Source: Janthinobacterium sp. B9-8 (GTDB taxonomy: Bacteria > Pseudomonadota > Gammaproteobacteria > Burkholderiales > Chitinibacteraceae). Taken from it: DNA of 64,000 bases. The stretch covers positions 1,555,813 through 1,619,812 of the forward strand of contig NZ_CP014222.1 of NCBI RefSeq assembly GCF_000969645.2, written 5' to 3'. This document shows, in pieces, positions 12,001-18,389 of this stretch. The position numbers and the translations under genes are program-made. A model generated the notes under the pieces. It did no database searches. It worked only from the letters and a program-made list of their open reading frames with translations, and had not been told where the DNA came from. Numbering within the stretch: the first letter of the stretch is position 1; each line of letters begins with the position of its first letter.

Positions 12001-12519
12001 CCCGGCCACTTCCATTGTGCCGCGCAGTTGCGAAGCGTTTGTTCCCACCACTTCATTTAAAATAATTCGAGCAGGGGTAATACCCAGCTGTGGATTCCCC
12101 GTAACCCAGCCGCCTAATTGCGTTTGAACATTGCTATTGCTGTTATTTAAAATCAGACCATTTTTATTAACATTAAAATCTTTAAATTGATTGCGTGAAA
12201 CACCGCCCGCCGATGGCGGCGCGATATGCACAATCGGCACGCCATTGGCTGCTGCATCTAGAATCGGTCGCACACCGGCTGGGCCTGCAGGTGTGATGGG
12301 TAAATCTTGAGCCTGCACACCTCCCATAAGCGCCAAGGCAAGCGCCAGACTCGTGCGCCAGCCTTTAAGCAATCCTCTGTTTTGTATAAGCGGCACCGAA
12401 ACATTGCCCGCCCCACCTTCACCACTGGCACATTTCCCCTGACGGTTAGACGTTTCAGCAACGGCCATTAACAAGCCACGGTGAGCATTAAAAACAAGGC
12501 GGTAACGATTCTGGTTCAT
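1..12519 (-). CDS. Giant TpsA / CdiA-FhaB-type exoprotein, C-terminus outside window
   Basis: The lines I checked in this frame are open, including the first ~1.1 kb and spot checks across the repeats, giving at least 4173 residues with no stop before the left edge. The ATG at 12519 begins an extended signal peptide (ESPR, MNQNRYRLVFNAHRGLLMAV) followed by a hydrophobic core ending near VQAQ. A TPS domain follows, with NQFKDFNVNKNGLILNN and NPNGLLCDACGFINTNRVTL. Residues about 500-2800 are filamentous coil repeats of ~20 residues (NxxG.I...). Residues about 2800-3030 form a lower-GC, Cys-containing segment, and about 3110-3290 an Ala/Gln-rich segment. Next comes a block with YLVETDPRFTN and KRYGDGFFEQKLI, typical of CdiA proteins. 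A second haemagglutinin-repeat block reaches the edge (SRQDTSQFDSKQSS). The family is exported by its TpsB partner and acts in adhesion or contact-dependent inhibition. Which applies here depends on the unseen C-terminus. The partner tpsB lies 107 bp upstream. Confidence -1.
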   Translation of the reverse strand, partial: MNQNRYRLVFNAHRGLLMAVAETSNRQGKCASGEGGAGNVSVPLIQNRGLLKGWRTSLALALALMGGVQAQDLPITPAGPAGVRPILDAAANGVPIVHIAPPSAGGVSRNQFKDFNVNKNGLILNNSNSNVQTQLGGWVTGNPQLGITPARIILNEVVGTNASQLRGTMEVAGRRADIVIANPNGLLCDACGFINTNRVTLTTGTPQFEQGRLQSLNVSQGVITIGQSGLNGSQLSQLDLLARGLVLEGEVWAQSLNSITGANQVLYGTLQSTSLGGSGETPRFAVDIKSLGGMYANQVYLVATEQGLGVNSTGRIAALTGTLQLSSNGDITLKDSYAKQDLSITGSKQVSLTGQTQSEAALTVQATGKLDQSGTVSTIGTGALLLKAASLNNTGSIIQQGLGALTLNVAGEALNSGSVYSATNVSFTAAQWQDQGGVWQAQGKLDLKAGKVNLADTHLSSGADTVLNIASLNADRTVLNSLGKLDANIAGPLTVANSQWQSQLASKVNASDISLDHSQLISQGSLSIQANNLTTSQSKIASKGLLSAEIGDLISSTGGDWLSAQKLQLSAGRIINSGNMQSLDVSLQSKGLLDNSGGTVQSQQQLQINSQELLNKQGSLLAGKDLTLQSTGLNNEQGKIASITAKTMIDTGVLSNTSGLISAATGLQVQSLALSNQAGEISSAASLNIDAQDLSNLGGAILAQDTMQLKTAALDNVQGRIIAQHDLQLNTQALTNTQGTLAAVEGALTVDTHGQALSNTGLLQAKQALTLSSGKLDNRGLLAGQALNINAASIDNSQGKLIAQDGLQIKAKDLVSDAGLIQAGGNALFELGKFQNTHSAKDGGLIVGGSLLVNAGELNNSSGFVHSNQAQSLNVQQLNNQDGQLQSQADLTIAADAVANQGGRIQASVLTLHAKNNIDNSSGLIQSQQLLDIASSNLNNQKGSLLAGQELQLKTAALDNTQGKIASTAAKTSLNTGSINNEQGLITSATGTEVSSQSLSNQGGEISSTANLNIDTHGQSFSNLGGSVLAQGKMQLAMGALDNAQGRLLAQQNMQIDSAALSNAQGTIASVEGALSLHTHGQVLSNTGKLQAKQLLDVRAAKLLNQGLLAGSSIAIDSLAVDNSHGQLIAQDALKIKAGDVLSDAGLIQAGGNAQLDVHSFTNTHSGKEGGVLVGGQLTLNASDLDNRSGLIHSNLAQVLNVQQLNNQDGQLQSQSSLSLSAQKIDNQAGHIQAADLTIKTPGQLDNRLGTLQGVQKLQIESQQLINQGGSVLSGQDLLLNTAAFDNSQGKIASAAGKVTLNTDALSNDKGLISSVTGTAISSQAVSNQGGEISSSADVSLNTHGQALSNIAGSILAQGKMQLDIAALDNAQGRIQAQQNLQLNSQAISNTQGTIASVEGAMRIDTHGKALSNQDGKLQAKQALDLESGKLDNHGLLAAQILTINSQNIDNSQGQLIALDALKINASELLSDAGLIQAGGNALLDLQTFKNTHSSKEGGVIVGGTLTVNTGELDNSSGQIYSKAAQTLNATLLNNQSGQLQSQGLLAINADDVQNQSGQMQAAALVLAAKNTIDNNKGNIQSQQQLDISSQSLSNQGGYLLAGQNLNLQTGALDNSQGKIASTASQTTLTSAALNNDAGLISSATGTQISSQALSNKAGEINSAADLNIDTHGQVFSNSGAVLANGKMQLATGALDNADGRILAQQDLHISSQVISSSGSIASVEGNASIDTHGQALNNTGKLQAKLALDIQSGQLDNHGLLAGQNIGLNTANIDNSRGQLIAQDALKINTGLLISDAGLIQAGKTAQLDVTKLQNTHSAADGGLISGGTLTVNTGELDNSSGQIYSKAAQTLNTTLLNNQNGQLQSQGLLAINANNVQNQSGQIQAAALELKAKNSLDNNKGSIQSQQQLDISSQSLSNQGGSLLAGQNVNLQTGALDNSQGKIASTAGQTTLTSAALINDAGLISSAIGTHISSQTLSNKAGEINSAADLNIDTHGQVFSNGGAVLANGKMQLATGALDNADGRILAQQDLHISSQAISSSGTIASVEGSASVDTHGQVLNNTGKLQAKLALDIQSGQLDNHGLLAGQNIGLNTANIDNSRGQLIAQDSLAIKAGLLISDAGLIQAGKAAQLDVAKLQNTHSAADGGLISGGTLTVNTGELDNSSGQIYSKAAQTLNATLLNNQAGQLQSQGSLTINADEVRNQSGQIQAAALELRAKNSIDNNKGSIQSQQQLDISSQSLSNQGGSLLAGQNINLQTGALDNSQGKIASTAGRAAITSADLNNQAGLISSAAGTALVSQTIKNDGGEISSEASLAINTQGHALSNMGGSLLAKNGALNLNSAALDNSNGRILAKDQLALIAHGLLNSGGVIASTTGDIDLNSHYLNNQNGKIQADTGWLKIKTGTVNNSQAGVLAAKNIQLNTADLDNSQGQIIAVESISASTGRVLNQSGLIQAGSNININTQGHDFINTQSHFDQADLRGKQGLIAGANLQLDAASLVNTAGYIFSGQNQSINLSGDFNNASGLVESKSALNIKAQSLNNTQGALTALGDADINLSGAFANQGKLNIGGTATIKASALDNKNGRIDAANMVLAVTQFNNGKGVVETSAGANINSNSLDNLDGSIAVGTDLSLTINGDYTHQGVLQAKGDLSLNSTNLVNQGKLISNHQTTITTDNLDNRGEISSLETTRINASGQLDNSGDGLIDGSAVRIDAGTINNTSRIYGDKLSIGANTVNNRDRGVIAARADLQLGAATLNNLNTTGNQDGALIFSLGNASIGGSLDAEGNSKGQMSVLNNESSRIDIANNLLISANTVENKNIYLDIKQKTTTEKVALNQVEFFDEAGQKYDLASLRRRDEISFEDGKDYKYLGKSGLVKPSQAYPDAVFGSQAYRYSAEIERICKGGGGNQIGGGGGASCVPAVSFHYSNTDPIWERFGLARPPVNFVDVSSFCEGRRVNDPACHAAKATLAVWNSYEYQLDYKIRAFNADLDARTYTRWNEYRFDSKTVTQSTVEKSAPGKIIAGGNMTLFGSAINNQDSALVAGGLLLGDVKNINNVSKQQGTRTEELKGSVGVNGGNWQALTLPPQTQSVPLMTVTYEGFSGAGIVKDKLGLVDAGKHAADKSASAAASQQQSGQVTDAARQQANQAQMADISQTQLSGANQASLVQQSSAQMQQAEHATLSGAKGPTQSAAEQTQMVDAKHARFAAENNAPSAEQLAAMGPVSVQSTALLANQQQAQATVDQAEMSDTAKVQLKDAQAAKMAQTSQQAGPKVQSMQLGQQGRVLTMLPNLVAPNNSLFKLHAAPNQRYLVETDPRFTNQRSFLSSDYFTQNLAKDPSQQLKRYGDGFFEQKLINDQILALTGRRFLSDYRDTESEFKSLMDAGISFAKQYQLTPGVALSAEQMALLTSDLVWLTTQTVMLADGSKQDVLVPQVYLRRLEQGDLQIGGAVISAREVHLSSSEDLVNRNSSIVGNKLTLNAGRDVLNDHGQIGGQQIVIHAKNDLQNQSGQIVGMGESSKLSLSAGRDIVLQTLAMGETKNAAGSAKQSNLDRQAIVQGGDISLSAGRDLLLKAASVQAGQDLTMQAKGKIDSQSIATNSSLHLGTDGDWAGGRTGYLDKQSTQQNISSISAGGKALVVAGDRLSLVGTNVHAGQNLTLQGASVQIEAVKERLAGDDQRAGNDRYDRHAFSTESLQGGSVTAGQNLSIKATGPDGNITLKGADLLAEKGQLSLSAKKDIELASIDLTQTDTQETYRHRRGWFSSKTTTTSDFSRTTQAVGNSLSGNSIDLQAGKDIKVNGSAIAATQDVQLLAGNDVKITAGTNSSKDIHDKKESKSGLFSGGGFGFTYGKQEQQTHTDADGSIQSQNRSLVGSEQGKLTIKAGNAIQVTGSDLSALAGDMVIQGKQVTVDPGQDRHQSTETQTFKQSGITVAFSAPVLSVLQAAQTVAESAKTAGESKDSRVKALSVGTAALAAKNGIDAAKAAAADPKSVSVSITYGESKSESTTKTSSISHSGSTLNAGGDIQILAVGDKASQLNVLGSEINAKGNIRLKSDGDINLQSALDESEQHSKNSSSSWGAGVAITMGQGGGSYGVTANGSLSRGQADGKDTAQQNSHINAGKILTLESGNDTRVEGAVVSGNKIIADIGGDLKLASRQDTSQFDSKQSS
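5100..10990 (-). repeat. Higher-order tandem repeat, ~975-984 bp period, inside tpsA
   Basis: A landmark of the form (a/g)tgggt(g/a)tt recurs in nearly identical context at 6091, 7066, 8041, 9025 and 10006, giving spacings of 975, 975, 984 and 981 bp. All are multiples of three, so the unit is about 325-328 residues, and a degenerate copy may start near 5095. Copies at ~6.1-7.0 kb and ~7.1-8.0 kb are the most alike. Each unit holds many ~20-residue coil repeats of the beta-helix shaft. The regular period indicates recent in-frame unit duplication, so shaft length may vary between strains. Confidence -1.
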
Positions 12520-12626
12520 GGTGTAGGGCTCAAAATGCTTTAGACGCGGCAGGCAACAAGCTGCTGGCTACAGACGTGACAGTAATAAGCCCGCTATTCA
12601 CAGGCCTGCGGTTCAAACTAAGGAAA

Positions 12627-14414
12627 TTAAAACGACAAGGTAACGGAGCCGTACCAAATATAGGGGTCGGCATTCATCCCTTCGGGTTGATGCAGGGGCG
12701 AGGCCGCGCTTAAATCAAACTGCGCTTTTTTCCATTGCCCACGTAAGCCTAAAGCTGTGCCTGCCAATTTATGCCCAATCAGCATTGCATCACTTGGTCC
12801 CCATACCCGGCCATAATCCAAGCCCCAATAGGCTTGTAAACCCAAGCCTTCAGGCATAGGCAGCGAGGTGCTTAATTCATTACGCAAGTAATAGCCGTTT
12901 TCTGCCATCAGCACGGTGTCCCCATCAAACCCGCGCACATTACTACGCCCGCCAATGGCGATTTGCTCATTTGATAGCGTGGTATTTGGGGTAGATTGCC
13001 CGTGCAAATTAAAATTGTATTGCACCGCTTGGGGCCCAATTTGGAAAGGTGCAGCCACGCCAAAATCCAGCGTGGTAATGCTTGGGCGCAGTGTTAAACC
13101 ATTGTCCATTTCTGCTGGATAATCATCCTCTGCATCGTACCAAGCACGGCCACTTTTATAGTTCAAGCCCAAATCAAAACTGGCAGAACCCACAAGCTGG
13201 CGATAATTGATGCCAAACTCTTGCTGGGTAGTGCGGCGGCGCTGCACCAGCAACTCCACATCATCTAAATAACTATTCGAGCGGCGCGAGCTCAGTGCCG
13301 TCGAAACAGAAAACCGTGCCGAGCTGCTACGCAGTAGCTGATATTGCCAGCGCAAATCAGCGCTTTCGCTTTCACCGCTGGATAAAAAGCGTGCTGTTGT
13401 ACCCGCCACCCATTGTGCGAATTTGCTACTGCTGTATGTGCTGGAAAAAGTATGGTTGCCCCAGGGAATGCTGTAGCTTGCCGAAACAGACTGGCTTTGA
13501 TGATCGCTATCTGGATTTTCAGCATTCGTATTGAACGACAGATTTAAAATATCATTCAGCCCCAGCGCATTATCAAAAGCCAAATAACTGGATAGCTGTG
13601 TGCGGCCTAATGATGGCGAGCCACTATTATCCAACGTGATGCCCCCACGCAAACGCTGCAATAAATCACCACTTTGGCGGTCGATAAAAACCACGCTGGT
13701 ATCCGGCTCTGTGCCTGGCTCTAGGCGAGTTACAACATGCTGGCTAGGCAGGCGGTTCATTTGCTCTACGCCTTGCTCCAAATCATGCACATTCAGCACA
13801 TCCCCTGCACTCATCACGGGCCAGCTTGGAAAGGCATTCGCCCAAGTGCCCCAGCGTAAATCGTCCTTTCCTCCATCTTGCATCCGCACCCCAGCGACTC
13901 GCCCCAGATGCAATTGCAAATTCAGCTCGCCACTTCCCATATTTTGGGGCGGAACCACCACACGGGATGTAGCCAAACCAAGGCGCAGTAACTCTGCATC
14001 AGCCGCTGCAGCAATATGGCTCAATCCCCGCACACCCGCGCATTGCCCAAGATAATGTGTAAAAACCTGCTGATTTAAAGACTGTAATAGCCAAGAAGGA
14101 AGCGCTGCCTGAGTAGACGGCGCCAATACATTTATTTTATTGAGTGCAAAGCAAGGCTGCTCAATGGGCAGCGCCGTAGAGATTTGCGGTAAATCTGCGG
14201 GCTTTAATGTGGCCGCTAAAGGAGCAAGCGCCTGATTTAAATCCCGGGCCCTATCCTCTTGCCTGCGCAAGCTATCTTGAACACGGGGCTCAGGATGAGA
14301 CTGAAACGGCTCATTAGCAAAAACAAAAGGGGAAAGAAAGCAAAGCGAAAAACGTAGAGCACGAGTAGCAATTGGCATAATAGGCACGATGAGAAGTCTA
14401 TTTTTTAAGGCCAT
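12627..14414 (-). CDS. TpsB two-partner secretion transporter (ShlB/FhaC/HecB family)
   Basis: This 595-residue outer-membrane protein would export the downstream TpsA across the outer membrane. A signal peptide ends near PFVFA. A Gln/Arg-rich N-terminal helix region is followed by POTRA-type sequence from about residue 85 (PCFALNKINVLAP) and a C-terminal beta barrel. The barrel carries the family VRGF signature (GGRSNVRGFDGD) and ends in the aromatic beta-strand YGSVTLSF expected of barrel proteins. Length is normal for the family. It is transcribed first, with tpsA 107 bp downstream on the same strand, so the two form a tpsBA operon. The start at 14414 is not fixed: a second ATG at 14378 also precedes the hydrophobic signal core, and neither has a strong ribosome binding site. 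Confidence -1.
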   Translation of the reverse strand: MALKNRLLIVPIMPIATRALRFSLCFLSPFVFANEPFQSHPEPRVQDSLRRQEDRARDLNQALAPLAATLKPADLPQISTALPIEQPCFALNKINVLAPSTQAALPSWLLQSLNQQVFTHYLGQCAGVRGLSHIAAAADAELLRLGLATSRVVVPPQNMGSGELNLQLHLGRVAGVRMQDGGKDDLRWGTWANAFPSWPVMSAGDVLNVHDLEQGVEQMNRLPSQHVVTRLEPGTEPDTSVVFIDRQSGDLLQRLRGGITLDNSGSPSLGRTQLSSYLAFDNALGLNDILNLSFNTNAENPDSDHQSQSVSASYSIPWGNHTFSSTYSSSKFAQWVAGTTARFLSSGESESADLRWQYQLLRSSSARFSVSTALSSRRSNSYLDDVELLVQRRRTTQQEFGINYRQLVGSASFDLGLNYKSGRAWYDAEDDYPAEMDNGLTLRPSITTLDFGVAAPFQIGPQAVQYNFNLHGQSTPNTTLSNEQIAIGGRSNVRGFDGDTVLMAENGYYLRNELSTSLPMPEGLGLQAYWGLDYGRVWGPSDAMLIGHKLAGTALGLRGQWKKAQFDLSAASPLHQPEGMNADPYIWYGSVTLSF

Positions 14415-14754
14415 TCAATGACTTAAAAAAAGTTAAACACCTGTTTAACAGAAAATAATAATACTCTCACCTTGCATAAGCAGTAAACATTACATCGCAC
14501 TTAGATGACATAAAAACAACAAGAGCATGAACTTATCAGCCCTTACACCACACTTTGCCTCATCACAAAAGTGCTATGTTTTTAAAAGAAATTTTTCTCA
14601 TTACTGCGAAAAAATAGGTTCAGACAGAATAGGAGCCTATTCGGGCATAAACAATTACTTATAATGAATAACACCTAGTTACAAACAAAATGATTGTATT
14701 TTTAAAAAGAAAGTCCTTAATGCCCGGCAATGTCAGTCATTTGGAGAATAAAGA
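14415..14754. other. Divergent intergenic region between tpsB and a lipoprotein gene
   Basis: This 340-bp AT-rich gap lies between two divergently transcribed genes and must hold both promoters. I see several A/T runs but no motif I would name. No RNA gene or inverted repeat stands out. Confidence -1.
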
Positions 14755-15300
14755 ATGAAAAACCGTATTTTGACAGCGCTTACCCTGGGCCTGTTACTTA
14801 GCGCTTGCGGTCAGAGCCGTGAAGAAGAGTTAAAAGAGCAACATAGCAAAGGGGCCGAGCTGGTTGAAGATAAAGCGGCCATGGCAAAAGGCCTTGGTGA
14901 TGCGCTCCAAAAGGACGGCAAAGATGCCGCACGAAGCATTACCCAAGGCGTAGGCGGTGTAATGAAGGGAATGGCGCAAGGTGTTGATTCCGTAGAGGCC
15001 GACTTCAAAATTCAATTGAGCGAAAGTGCAAAAAGCAAGCAATTAAAAGCAGAACGCGCAGTACTACAAGAAAAAAATGCCGATGGCCAAAAAGGCTTAA
15101 AGGTTTATGTGCTAAGTGAGCAGGCATTTAATGGCAAATTGCAATTACGTGCACTGGATGAAAAAGGCAATGAAATCGGTCGCAGTCAAAAAGTTGAACA
15201 GACACTTGCAGCTGATGACGCTAACTATATTGATTTTCGCTTTGACGCCGCAACGCCGCTTAGCCGCGTGGCCCAGTTTGTTATTTATTCGACACAATAA
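14755..15300 (+). CDS. Small lipoprotein of unknown function
   Basis: This 181-residue protein begins MKNRILTALTLGLLLSACGQ, a lipoprotein signal with the lipobox LLSAC, so Cys18 should be lipidated. GGAG about 10 bp before the ATG supports the start. The N-terminal half is rich in Lys, Glu and Ala and likely helical (residues 20-90). The C-terminal half looks like a small beta-sandwich (KVYVLSEQAFNGKLQLRALD, DFRFDAATPLSRVAQFVIYS). It stands alone, divergent from the TPS operon. I do not recognise a family with a known role. The Asp at the +2 position that would signal inner-membrane retention is absent (Gly follows Cys), which fits sorting to the outer membrane. Confidence -1.
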   Translation: MKNRILTALTLGLLLSACGQSREEELKEQHSKGAELVEDKAAMAKGLGDALQKDGKDAARSITQGVGGVMKGMAQGVDSVEADFKIQLSESAKSKQLKAERAVLQEKNADGQKGLKVYVLSEQAFNGKLQLRALDEKGNEIGRSQKVEQTLAADDANYIDFRFDAATPLSRVAQFVIYSTQ

Positions 15301-15910
15301 CTGTCTAAATAATTATTTTTAAAGGGGGCCTGCACCGCTAAGAGTAAGTAAAGGCGCGGCTTGGCAAGCTGATCCTTACTGACTTGGTGCGTTTTTCCAA
15401 ATAGCAGCCGATACTCATTCACCATCACAAACCTAGCCGCTCCAACAACATGTCAATGCCCTTCGTGGGAGCAACTTTAACGGTGAAAGCTGCTCATTAA
15501 AAACACGCTCTAGGCTGGGCAAGCTGCAGCTAAGTACTTGCTACCGTTCAAATTTAGTAAAAAAACACACCTGCTCTTTGTTATGATTTGAATCACTGGC
15601 GCTTATTTTTAGCTAATACCAATCCTCCCTTTATCTCTGGCAAGCAAGCTTGGCTTGTATTTAAAAAAATCGCTTAGCTGCTTTTATCAACCACAAAAAA
15701 AACGATACATGGCATCACATTGCGATGAGCGGCCTGTTTTTTAAGTTTTACGCTCTGATTTTAGGTAAAACTGAGCAAAACTTCACTTTTCTACTCCAAT
15801 TATCTCTAATACCAAAGAACTTTTGGCCAATAAGAAACAATTTGATTGCTGTTTTGTTTTAAGCTGAAATAGCTCCTGCCACGCAAACATTGGCAACCAA
15901 GGGGCACGAA
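15301..15910. other. Long intergenic region, no gene seen
   Basis: About 600 bp of AT-rich sequence follow the lipoprotein gene. I see no convincing reading frame, RNA gene or repeat. A clear rho-independent terminator for the lipoprotein gene is also missing. Confidence -1.
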
Positions 15911-16279
15911 ATGAAATATGCACGATTAGTAAAATACATTGTATTTAGCTTATTCATCACAAGCTTTACACACGCTAGCTTGCTTGAAATAAAACATACT
16001 GAAGAATTTAACAAAATGAATCCAGTGCTACAAAATGGCGATCATTTTATTGAGTTTTCACAACAACGCCTTCCATTTCTTAAAAAAGAAAAAACCACCA
16101 AAATAGCAAATTGGCAACAATTAAGGGCAATAGATACGGCACTCAATGCCACTACACCCAAATTCAGCAATCCAAATATAAGCAGGCAGCATGGCTCTGT
16201 TCCAGAACCGGAAACTTATATCTTAATCAGCCTTGGCATTATTACTTTAATTAGCAAAGGTTTACATAGAACGAAATAA
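15911..16279 (+). CDS. Short secreted protein with PEP-CTERM-like sorting tail
   Basis: The protein is 122 residues from the ATG at 15911, which has AAGGGG eight bases upstream. An in-frame ATG at 15890 would put seven extra polar residues before the signal peptide and is less likely. Residues 1-22 are a signal peptide ending FTHA. The C-terminus reads VPEPETYILISLGIITL and then a short basic tail (KGLHRTK): a PEP motif, a membrane-spanning segment and basic residues, the layout of PEP-CTERM substrates of EpsH-type exosortases. The middle is short and polar with no known domain. PEP-CTERM proteins occur in bacteria that make exopolysaccharide. No exosortase gene is present in this window, so cleavage by one is an inference. 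A strong terminator follows directly. Confidence -1.
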   Translation: MKYARLVKYIVFSLFITSFTHASLLEIKHTEEFNKMNPVLQNGDHFIEFSQQRLPFLKKEKTTKIANWQQLRAIDTALNATTPKFSNPNISRQHGSVPEPETYILISLGIITLISKGLHRTK

Positions 16280-16301
16280 CTCACCTTTAAATAACCCATA
16301 A

Positions 16302-16327
16302 AAAAAACGCCCAATTGGGCGTTTTTT
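16302..16327. terminator. Bidirectional rho-independent terminator
   Basis: The palindrome CGCCC-AATT-GGGCG is flanked by A6 on the left and T6 on the right, so it can terminate in both directions. It separates the PEP-CTERM-like gene from the convergent pgpA gene. Confidence -1.
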
Positions 16328-16354
16328 ATTTAACAGAACAAATCATTGAGCTAT

Positions 16355-16861
16355 TTACAGAGGGTAAAAGTGCTGAATTGCCAGCAAAGCTAATATGGCA
16401 TATGCCGCAGCAAGGATATCGTCAATCATCACGCCTATGCCGCCAGGCACCCGCAAATCAAACCAGCAAATGGGCCAAGGCTTTAAGATATCAAAGAAAC
16501 GGAACATTGCAAACGCCAGCCCCCAGCCAACAGCGCTCACCGGTACAAAGAGCAGCACCAGCCACATTGCCACAATCTCATCGATCACAATACCGCCATA
16601 ATCGTGCACGCCCAGCGTTTTACCTGTTACTTCACTCGCCCAGCAGCCGATCACAAACACAGGCAGACAAAGCCACGCAATCGCTAAAGGAGAAAGCCAT
16701 TGCATTAAAATGGCGTAAATCGGCAAGGCTGCGAGCGTACCAAACGTGCCAGGTGCTTTTTTAGCTAAACCACTACCAAAACCAAAAGCAATAAAATGCG
16801 CAGGATGAACAAATAAGAAACGCCATGTCGGGCGCACTAAGGGGGCTTGTTTATGACTCAT
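16355..16861 (-). CDS. pgpA: Phosphatidylglycerophosphatase A
   Basis: PgpA dephosphorylates phosphatidylglycerol phosphate to phosphatidylglycerol at the inner membrane. From the ATG at 16861 the protein has 168 residues, normal for the family. It carries the conserved GFGSGLAKKAPGTFGTLAALP segment near residue 27, the acidic VIDEIVAMW motif and several membrane segments. The start overlaps the end of thiL by 11 bp. An upstream ATG at 16918 would add 19 residues lying inside thiL and is less likely. The thiL-pgpA pairing is common in Proteobacteria. Confidence -1.
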   Translation of the reverse strand: MSHKQAPLVRPTWRFLFVHPAHFIAFGFGSGLAKKAPGTFGTLAALPIYAILMQWLSPLAIAWLCLPVFVIGCWASEVTGKTLGVHDYGGIVIDEIVAMWLVLLFVPVSAVGWGLAFAMFRFFDILKPWPICWFDLRVPGGIGVMIDDILAAAYAILALLAIQHFYPL

Positions 16862-17810
16862 AGGCGAAATGATCAAATCCATGAAAAGTAATGGGTAAAG
16901 GCTGCTTATTAGCATCAAGTAATTGCACAGTATGGCCGTGAATTATTTTGCCAACGCAAGTAAGCCCTAAATTGAGCTCGGCCCCTAGGGAAATAATCGC
17001 CTTATGCTGATCGGGTGAAGCCGTGAAACACAACTCGTAATCATCCCCCCCCGCAAGAAACGCCTCTTGCCGCAGCGCTTCGGGCAAGACATTAAGATCC
17101 TCAGCAAAAGGCACAGCATCTAGCCACACTTCAGCACCACACGCTGATTGCTCACAAATATGCCGCAAATCAGCCAATAGGCCATCAGAGATATCCAGCG
17201 CGGCGCTGGCTATGCCACGTAAACGCTGGCCTAGCGCAATACGGGGAGTGGGTAGATCCAGACGCAGATCGCAGCGCTTAGCAAGCTCGTCTACCAGCTT
17301 AATACGCCCAGTACGATGCATCACCGCCGCTGCGGCCGCCCCCAATGAGCCTGACACCCAGATTTCATCCCCGTGCCTTGCACCACTTCTGAGCAGGGCT
17401 TGCCCACGAGGCAAGCTGCCCGCTACCTGAATGGCAATCGTCAGCGGGCCACGGGTCGTATCGCCGCCAATCAGGGAGATATCATACTCATCGGCCATAG
17501 CCAATAAGCCCTGACTAAATGCAGCCAACCAAGGCTCGTCGATTTTAGGCAGCGCCAGCGATAGCGTAAACCAGCTAGGCGTTGCCCCCATAGCGGCAAG
17601 ATCAGACAAATTAACGGCCAGCACTTTGCGCCCCAAGCGTTCGGGATCGGCATCAGGGAAAAAATGCCTTCCCTCAACCAACATATCGGCAGAAATCGCC
17701 AGCTGATGACCAGTGCCAACTGACACCAAGGCCGCATCATCCCCTACGCCTAAATCGGCATTTTTGGCGGGACGCTTGAAATAATGAGCAATCAGATCGA
17801 ATTCGTTCAA
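16851..17810 (-). CDS. thiL: Thiamine-monophosphate kinase
   Basis: ThiL phosphorylates thiamine monophosphate to thiamine diphosphate with ATP, the last step of cofactor synthesis. The 319-residue protein starts MNEFDLIAHYF and has the AIR-synthase-fold signatures LGVGDDAALV near residue 20, SADMLVEGRHF, GDTTRGP and DISDGLLADL. It overlaps pgpA at its 3' end. A terminator lies between its start and the upstream nusB gene, so it probably has its own promoter in the short gap at 17811-17875. Confidence -1.
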   Translation of the reverse strand: MNEFDLIAHYFKRPAKNADLGVGDDAALVSVGTGHQLAISADMLVEGRHFFPDADPERLGRKVLAVNLSDLAAMGATPSWFTLSLALPKIDEPWLAAFSQGLLAMADEYDISLIGGDTTRGPLTIAIQVAGSLPRGQALLRSGARHGDEIWVSGSLGAAAAAVMHRTGRIKLVDELAKRCDLRLDLPTPRIALGQRLRGIASAALDISDGLLADLRHICEQSACGAEVWLDAVPFAEDLNVLPEALRQEAFLAGGDDYELCFTASPDQHKAIISLGAELNLGLTCVGKIIHGHTVQLLDANKQPLPITFHGFDHFAYES

Positions 17811-17875
17811 AGCGTTTTCAAATCCACAAGATAGATAAGGCGCAATACAGAGCGTGTATTTTCAAAATTGTAAGC

Positions 17876-17905
17876 AAAAAAAGACGGGCTAGGCCCGTCT
17901 TTTTA
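17876..17905. terminator. Rho-independent terminator downstream of nusB
   Basis: The hairpin AGACGGGC-tag-GCCCGTCT is flanked by an A-run and a T-run. It lies just after the nusB stop on the minus strand and would end the ribBA-ribH-nusB transcript. It is symmetric enough to work in either direction. Confidence -1.
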
Positions 17906-17921
17906 TCAAACTAAACCTCTA

Positions 17922-18389
17922 TTAACCATGACGTTTAGCGCGTCCTGCACTGACTTCTTCGCTACGCACCAGCGCCGCTAATTTATCCAGCACGCCATTA
18001 ACAAATTTATGGCCATCCAAGCCGCCAAAGGTTTTGGCCAACTCAATCGCTTCATTGATAATCACCGGGTATGGAGTTTCTGGCATAGAGATAATTTCAT
18101 AGGCAGCCACACACAATACTGATGCTTCTACCATGCTGACTTCATCCATAGGACGGTCAACGTGAGGCGCAATGGCATCTTGCAAGGATTTCATATCCTT
18201 AATTGCGCCAAACAGGATGGAACGGAATAGTTTTTCGTCAGCGCGGGCAAAGCTGGTATTGCTTTCACGCAAGAAGGCTTCAATATTGCCGACATTATCA
18301 CCAGCCAACAGCCATTGATAAATCCCTTGCACGGCAAATTCGCGTGAGCGGCGACGGGCTGATTTTGGTTTTGCTACTTCTTCGGTCAT
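17922..18389 (-). CDS. nusB: Transcription antitermination factor NusB
   Basis: NusB binds boxA RNA with NusE (S10) to support antitermination of rRNA transcription. The 155-residue protein has the expected all-helical pattern, with [13 protein letters not shown] near residue 16 and the conserved C-terminal [24 protein letters not shown]. The N-terminal extension is basic ([10 protein letters not shown]). Its start overlaps the ribH stop by 4 bp, so translation is probably coupled. The ribH-nusB pairing is widespread. Confidence -1.
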   Translation of the reverse strand: MTEEVAKPKSARRRSREFAVQGIYQWLLAGDNVGNIEAFLRESNTSFARADEKLFRSILFGAIKDMKSLQDAIAPHVDRPMDEVSMVEASVLCVAAYEIISMPETPYPVIINEAIELAKTFGGLDGHKFVNGVLDKLAALVRSEEVSAGRAKRHG

